64,000 nt of DNA, from positions 558,001 through 622,000 of the forward strand of contig NZ_JAESIY010000001.1 in the NCBI RefSeq assembly GCF_016757215.1, read 5' to 3'. Position numbers and translations under genes: made by a program. The stretch comes from Fulvivirga sediminis. GTDB taxonomy: Bacteria > Bacteroidota > Bacteroidia > Cytophagales > Cyclobacteriaceae. Position 1 is the stretch's first letter; each line of letters begins with the position of its first letter. Under the pieces are notes generated by a model that saw only the letters and a program-made list of their open reading frames with translations, was not told where the DNA came from and ran no database searches. This document shows, piece after piece, positions 60,608 through 64,000 of the stretch.

Positions 60608-61759
60608 ATGAAAGCGATTTTAGGATTTGTGTTGTTGATAACTGCCTTTAATTATGCGAAGGCACAAGAGGTTTCGAGAGATAATTATACCGGTTCATGG
60701 TCTTCTAACGGCTCTTGGGTAGATGGTTCAGCCCCAGAAACAGCGAATTTGCCCGTTACCGCCAGAAACTTTCAGATTAACGGATACATTAGTGTTGGTA
60801 CTGCGCCTGCCCCAACTCCAGGGTCAGTTACAGCTTTGAGTTTTCAATCGAACAGAGATGCTTATGATTTTAGGGTTTCTGACACTTTAGTAGTATACGG
60901 AGATGTTGTTTTTACTAATAAATCAATGAATCTTGTGATTGATCCAGGAGCGGTGATGATTGTATTAGGTAATCTTACTATGGCCAATAAAATAGAGTTG
61001 GCATCATCAGGTAGCTTGGTGGTAAGTGGTGATTTTTATAAATCAGGTTCTGCAAGTCAAGGTGATTATACAGGGACAGGAAATGTGTACGCGGGCAGTT
61101 ATTCAGGTGTTGCAGGAGATTTTGTGCCAGATTCTTCTGAGAAGGATGTAGCAAACGACTTAAGAAACGACTTTCCTGATATTTATGATTTTGTGCAAAA
61201 TAATGGGAGTGCACCTCTTCCTATCAGTTTACTTTCTTTTAACTATGAGTTAGTTGATCAAAACGTCAGTTTGGAGTGGAAGACAGCTTCTGAGGAAAAT
61301 AATGATTACTTTACCCTTCAGAGGTCATCTGACGGAAAGGTTTTTGAAAACATCGCAAAAATAGCGGGTAATGGAACGACCAATGAAGAGCAAAGCTATT
61401 CTTATTTAGATGCCAACCCAATTTATGGAACTTCTTACTACCGTCTGTTGCAAACGGACTATGACGGAACTGAGCACAATGTAGCCATCCAGGCAGTATT
61501 TAATAGTAGTGTGAAGTCTTTTGCTATATTTCCTTCACCTGCAGCAGAGGGTCAGGATATAAAAATATATACCGGAGCCGATCACTCTGAGGCACTGAAT
61601 GTAGCGGTATATTCAGGAGCTGGCCAGCTGCTGTATGCTCAAGAGAGTCATGCAGAAGCTGGTTACACAGTACTTAACTCCGGATTGAGAAGTGGATTAT
61701 ATGTAATTAAATTAACTTCAGGTTCTCTTACTAAAACAGGAAGATTAATTGTTGAGTAG
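60608..61759 (+). CDS. T9SS type A sorting-domain protein
   Basis: A 383-residue secreted protein: signal peptide (1-19, ending AKAQ), and a beta-rich region with repeated small polar residues (about 25-180), reminiscent of right-handed beta-helix surface proteins (VVYGDVVFTNKSMNLVIDPG). A PLPISLLSFNYELVDQNVSL linker domain common before Bacteroidota sorting tails comes next (about 200-290). A type A T9SS tail closes the protein (about 300-383: FPSPAAEGQDIKIYT, SGLRSGLYVIKL). Export by SprA-type T9SS is inferred; the ligand is unknown. The last 15 bases overlap the convergent dehydrogenase gene. Confidence 0.87.
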   Translation: MKAILGFVLLITAFNYAKAQEVSRDNYTGSWSSNGSWVDGSAPETANLPVTARNFQINGYISVGTAPAPTPGSVTALSFQSNRDAYDFRVSDTLVVYGDVVFTNKSMNLVIDPGAVMIVLGNLTMANKIELASSGSLVVSGDFYKSGSASQGDYTGTGNVYAGSYSGVAGDFVPDSSEKDVANDLRNDFPDIYDFVQNNGSAPLPISLLSFNYELVDQNVSLEWKTASEENNDYFTLQRSSDGKVFENIAKIAGNGTTNEEQSYSYLDANPIYGTSYYRLLQTDYDGTEHNVAIQAVFNSSVKSFAIFPSPAAEGQDIKIYTGADHSEALNVAVYSGAGQLLYAQESHAEAGYTVLNSGLRSGLYVIKLTSGSLTKTGRLIVE

Positions 61760-62692
61760 TTCTTTAAGACCTTTTAAAATTGACAGCGTCATTTTTGGAA
61801 GGTCGTATTCATGTTGCCAGTTCCAGTCTTTCCTTGCTTCGGAGTCATCAATAGAATTGGGCCAAGAGCTGGCAATTTTTTGCCTGAAATCAGGTTGATA
61901 GCTAATTTTAAAATCAGGAAGTGATTTCTTAATTTCATTGGCTATTTCTTCAGGAGAAAAGCTCATTGCTGAAATGTTATAGCTCGATCTTACTTTTACA
62001 TCTGCCGAATTGGCTTGCATAAGGTTAATAGTGGCCTTGATAGCATCATTGATATACATCATAGGCAGATAAGCGTCAGATTCTAAAAAGCTTTCGTATT
62101 TATTTTCTTCAAGAGCTTTGTAAAATATGTCTACAGCATAGTCGGTAGTGCCACCTCCAGGTTTTACTTTATAGCCGATCAGGCCAGGATATCTAAGACT
62201 TCTAACATCTACTCCAAATTTATTATGGAAGTACTCACACCACCTTTCGCCGGCTAATTTGCTTATACCATATACGGTGGTGGGGCTCATTATTGTATTT
62301 TGAGGAGTGTCGTCTTTTGGAGTGTCTGGGCCAAAAACAGCAATAGAACTAGGCCAATATATTTTATCAAGCTTTTTGTCTCTTGCTAGTTCTAAAATAT
62401 TGAGTAGACTGGTCATGTTGAGATCCCAGGCAAATTTCGGGTCATTTTCTCCCTTCGCGGAGAGTATGGCCGCCAGGTGATAGATTTGAGTTATTTGATG
62501 CTCATCGATGGCATTTTCAATATCACTTTTATGCATAGCGTTAAGTATAATGCATGGGCCACTTAAAAGATCTCCATCTGCAGGCCTTACATCTGATGCT
62601 ATAACATTATCATTTCCATATAATTCTCTAAGGGCTAAGGTTAATTCAGATCCTAATTGTCCGCAGGCGCCTGTTACAAGAATTTTATCCAT
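61745..62692 (-). CDS. SDR-type L-threonine 3-dehydrogenase (probable)
   Basis: A 315-residue extended short-chain dehydrogenase related to UDP-glucose epimerases. The N-terminal NAD loop VTGACGQLGSELTLAL, the catalytic YGISKLAGE (Tyr about 142) and SSIAVFGPDTPKDDTPQ are visible. The last segment fits the GalE-like threonine dehydrogenases described from Flavobacterium relatives. The neighbouring kbl supports L-threonine to 2-amino-3-ketobutyrate. A sugar epimerase is the alternative. I chose ATG 62692 over the GTG one codon upstream. Confidence 0.82.
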   Translation of the reverse strand: MDKILVTGACGQLGSELTLALRELYGNDNVIASDVRPADGDLLSGPCIILNAMHKSDIENAIDEHQITQIYHLAAILSAKGENDPKFAWDLNMTSLLNILELARDKKLDKIYWPSSIAVFGPDTPKDDTPQNTIMSPTTVYGISKLAGERWCEYFHNKFGVDVRSLRYPGLIGYKVKPGGGTTDYAVDIFYKALEENKYESFLESDAYLPMMYINDAIKATINLMQANSADVKVRSSYNISAMSFSPEEIANEIKKSLPDFKISYQPDFRQKIASSWPNSIDDSEARKDWNWQHEYDLPKMTLSILKGLKELLNN

Positions 62693-62719
62693 CACTTTTA
62701 TCTAATTTTTTTTGTGGTG

Positions 62720-62748
62720 CGAAATTACCAAAAAACCTTTAAAGCAAA
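62720..62748 (-). promoter_or_regulatory. possible promoter of the threonine dehydrogenase gene
   Basis: On the minus strand TAATTTCG (62720-62727) is one base off the -7 consensus, with TTTG 17 bases upstream (62745-62748). The ATG is 27 bases downstream. Confidence 0.45.
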
Positions 62749-62787
62749 TGATCCTTATGAGCAAACCTTATCTATGTCATAAATTTA

Positions 62788-62795
62788 TATATTTG
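62788..62795 (+). promoter_or_regulatory. -7 box directly before the Lys/Pro-repeat gene
   Basis: TATATTTG fits the -7 consensus exactly but ends only 5 bases before the ATG at 62801, which would place the transcript start at or very near the start codon. No clear -33 element was seen. Confidence 0.4.
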
Positions 62796-62800
62796 CCTTA

Positions 62801-63592
62801 ATGAGCTTCGAAGAATATTTATATAAAAAGAAGATCAATCATGATCAGTTTAAAGAGCAGGATATAGCTCTTTGGACTAATCTTAAGGGGATCTTTGAGC
62901 AGGTTCATCCAGATAGTTTTACATCTCAAAAGAAGTTTCTTTTGAATCCTTTGAGGAGGAAGTTTCCTGTTACTGAAGAGGTAGAAGAGGTGAAGGCTGA
63001 AAGAAAGGTGCCTGTAAGCATCAAAACTACTACCGATGCAGAGCCTGAAGAACCTGCTAGGCCAAAGGTAGGTAAACCAAAAATGGCTAAGCCAAAAATA
63101 GGAGCAAACACGAGTGGAGATAAAGGAGCATCAAAGCCCGTAATGAAGCCAAAAATGGCTAAACCTAACATTTCTCAGGACGAGGGAGTTGATAAGGTGA
63201 AGTCAAAACCTAAAATGGTGCGACCAAAGATTACTAAATCTAAGGCTTCCGAAAATGAAAGCTCGAAAGGTAATAAAAAAGCGAAGCCTATTATTAAGCC
63301 AAAAATAAAAAGAGAGGTTGAGGCTGAAGGTCAGGATAATGAGTTAGGAGAAAAGTCGAAACCGGTTAAGCCTAAAATGGTAAGGCCCAAAATTCCTAAA
63401 AAAACGAACGAAGAAGATGGTGCTAAAAAGGAATTACCAGAGAAGAAGCTAAAGCCGGTAATAAAACCGAAGATCCAGAAGCCTGTTATTAAAAAGAAAG
63501 ATGAAAATTCTTTGCCAGCGGATACAGTTGAAGATGAAAAACCAAAGGCAAAACCAAGACCTGTAATTAAGAAAAGACCAAAAACAGAATAA
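62801..63592 (+). CDS. Lys/Pro-rich repeat protein, function unknown
   Basis: A 263-residue protein, not recognised. Residues 1-60 look folded and are probably the conserved part (MSFEEYLYKKKINHDQFKEQ, then WTNLKGIFEQVHPDSFTSQK and FLLNPLRRKF). The remaining 200 residues are low-complexity and very basic, with about eight copies of a KPKMxKPKI / KPxIKPKI unit (from about residue 87) separated by acidic or Ser/Glu spacers. No signal peptide or membrane segment is seen. Binding to nucleic acid or another polyanion is a guess from charge. It precedes kbl by 6 bases on the same strand. Confidence 0.8.
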   Translation: MSFEEYLYKKKINHDQFKEQDIALWTNLKGIFEQVHPDSFTSQKKFLLNPLRRKFPVTEEVEEVKAERKVPVSIKTTTDAEPEEPARPKVGKPKMAKPKIGANTSGDKGASKPVMKPKMAKPNISQDEGVDKVKSKPKMVRPKITKSKASENESSKGNKKAKPIIKPKIKREVEAEGQDNELGEKSKPVKPKMVRPKIPKKTNEEDGAKKELPEKKLKPVIKPKIQKPVIKKKDENSLPADTVEDEKPKAKPRPVIKKRPKTE

Positions 63593-63598
63593 TAATCT

Positions 63599-64000
63599 AT
63601 GTACGATACACTGAAGTTAAAATTAGAAAAGGAATTAGCTTCTATAAAAGAGGCCGGATTATATAAAAAAGAGAGAGTAATAACTACCCCTCAAGGAGCT
63701 GATATAAAAACTACTGAAGGTAAAGAAGTTATTAATTTTTGTGCTAATAATTATTTAGGGCTTTCTTCTCATCCGGAGGTATTAAAAGCGGCTAAAGCTA
63801 CCATTGATACTCATGGTTTTGGAATGTCTTCAGTACGATTTATTTGTGGTACGCAAGATATCCATAAAGAGTTGGAGGAGAAAATCTCCGAATTTTTAGG
63901 TATGGAGGATACTATACTTTATGCTGCAGCTTTTGATGCTAATGGCGGAGTTTTTGAGCCATTATTAGGTCCTGAAGACGCTATTATTTCTGATGCATTA
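63599..64000 (+). CDS. kbl: glycine C-acetyltransferase (2-amino-3-ketobutyrate CoA ligase), 3' partial
   Basis: The first 134 residues of a PLP enzyme that splits 2-amino-3-ketobutyrate with CoA into glycine and acetyl-CoA. From the ATG at 63599 the frame reads [20 protein letters not shown], then [37 protein letters not shown] and [19 protein letters not shown], all typical of Kbl. The PLP Lys lies beyond the window edge. It starts 6 bases after the Lys/Pro-repeat gene and lies near the threonine dehydrogenase, completing the threonine-to-glycine route. Confidence 0.95.
   Translation, partial: MYDTLKLKLEKELASIKEAGLYKKERVITTPQGADIKTTEGKEVINFCANNYLGLSSHPEVLKAAKATIDTHGFGMSSVRFICGTQDIHKELEEKISEFLGMEDTILYAAAFDANGGVFEPLLGPEDAIISDAL

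Noticed and set aside
62926-63590. Possible CRISPR or tandem DNA repeat in the Lys/Pro-rich gene
   Set aside because: The repetition is at the protein level (KPKMxKPKI), with variable DNA and spacing and no constant spacer length.

Overview
The window looks like a chromosomal core segment of a member of the Bacteroidota, most likely order Cytophagales (Fulvivirga/Marivirga-like). The grounds are: SprA and two proteins with type IX secretion sorting tails; promoter-like TTTG-N19-TAnnTTTG motifs; Bacteroidota-type neighbours (DUF3467 after rpoC, DUF4837, DUF4292, maeB-ruvA-sprA-gcvH-vanZ); AT-rich DNA; few Shine-Dalgarno sites; several TTG starts; and tRNA genes without encoded CCA. Genus placement is inference.

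Layout. 1-3380: 3' part of a giant PKD-repeat surface protein with a T9SS tail, open to the left edge. 3467-6825: Lrp/AsnC regulator, phosphoribosyltransferase, PAS histidine kinase and panB in a row. 6838-13152: CAP-domain protein, monomeric NADP isocitrate dehydrogenase, and an Oar-like TonB-dependent receptor. 13194-15595 (minus): ribH, a TPR membrane protein, pdhA. 15650-17067: recF and a DUF721/DciA-like gene. 17236-34342: tRNA-Tyr/Gly/Thr, tuf, tRNA-Trp, secE, nusG, rplK, rplA, rplJ, rplL, rpoB, rpoC, a DUF3467 gene, rpsL, rpsG, fusA, rpsJ. This is the classical transcription/translation superoperon, but it stops after rpsJ at a terminator instead of running into rplC. 34515-36659: 2OG-Fe(II) oxygenase and chromate-family transporter. 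36879-48550 (minus): maeB, ruvA, sprA, gcvH, vanZ, then tonB. 48682-53148 (minus): DUF4837 lipoprotein, LysM lytic transglycosylase, gatA, tatA. 53333-60329 (minus): enoyl-CoA hydratase, flippase, sugar nucleotidyltransferase, TPR protein, DUF4292 lipoprotein and an EnvC-like protein in one tight operon. 60608-64000: T9SS cargo protein, SDR-type threonine dehydrogenase, a Lys/Pro-rich repeat protein, and the start of kbl.

How the genes work together. Most of the window is housekeeping: translation, RNA polymerase, central carbon metabolism (Icd, MaeB, PdhA, GcvH, Tdh/Kbl) and cofactor synthesis (PanB, RibH). A second theme is the envelope and its export: SprA as T9SS translocon, T9SS cargo, TonB with a TonB-dependent receptor, TatA, lytic transglycosylase, amidase-activator-like LytM protein, and a flippase with a nucleotidyltransferase. 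I found no phage, insertion sequence, CRISPR array, toxin-antitoxin or defence locus. No gap between genes exceeds 300 bases; the largest are 60330-60607 (278 bases, AT-rich, holding the promoter of the minus-strand operon), 9823-10062 and 36660-36878 (each with a terminator).

There is no clear new multi-gene system. The most unusual items are a perfect loopless 54-bp palindrome upstream of maeB, a C-rich mosaic block in the PKD gene, a run of three hairpins between tRNA-Gly and tRNA-Thr, the split after rpsJ, and a Lys/Pro-repeat protein with a possibly leaderless start.
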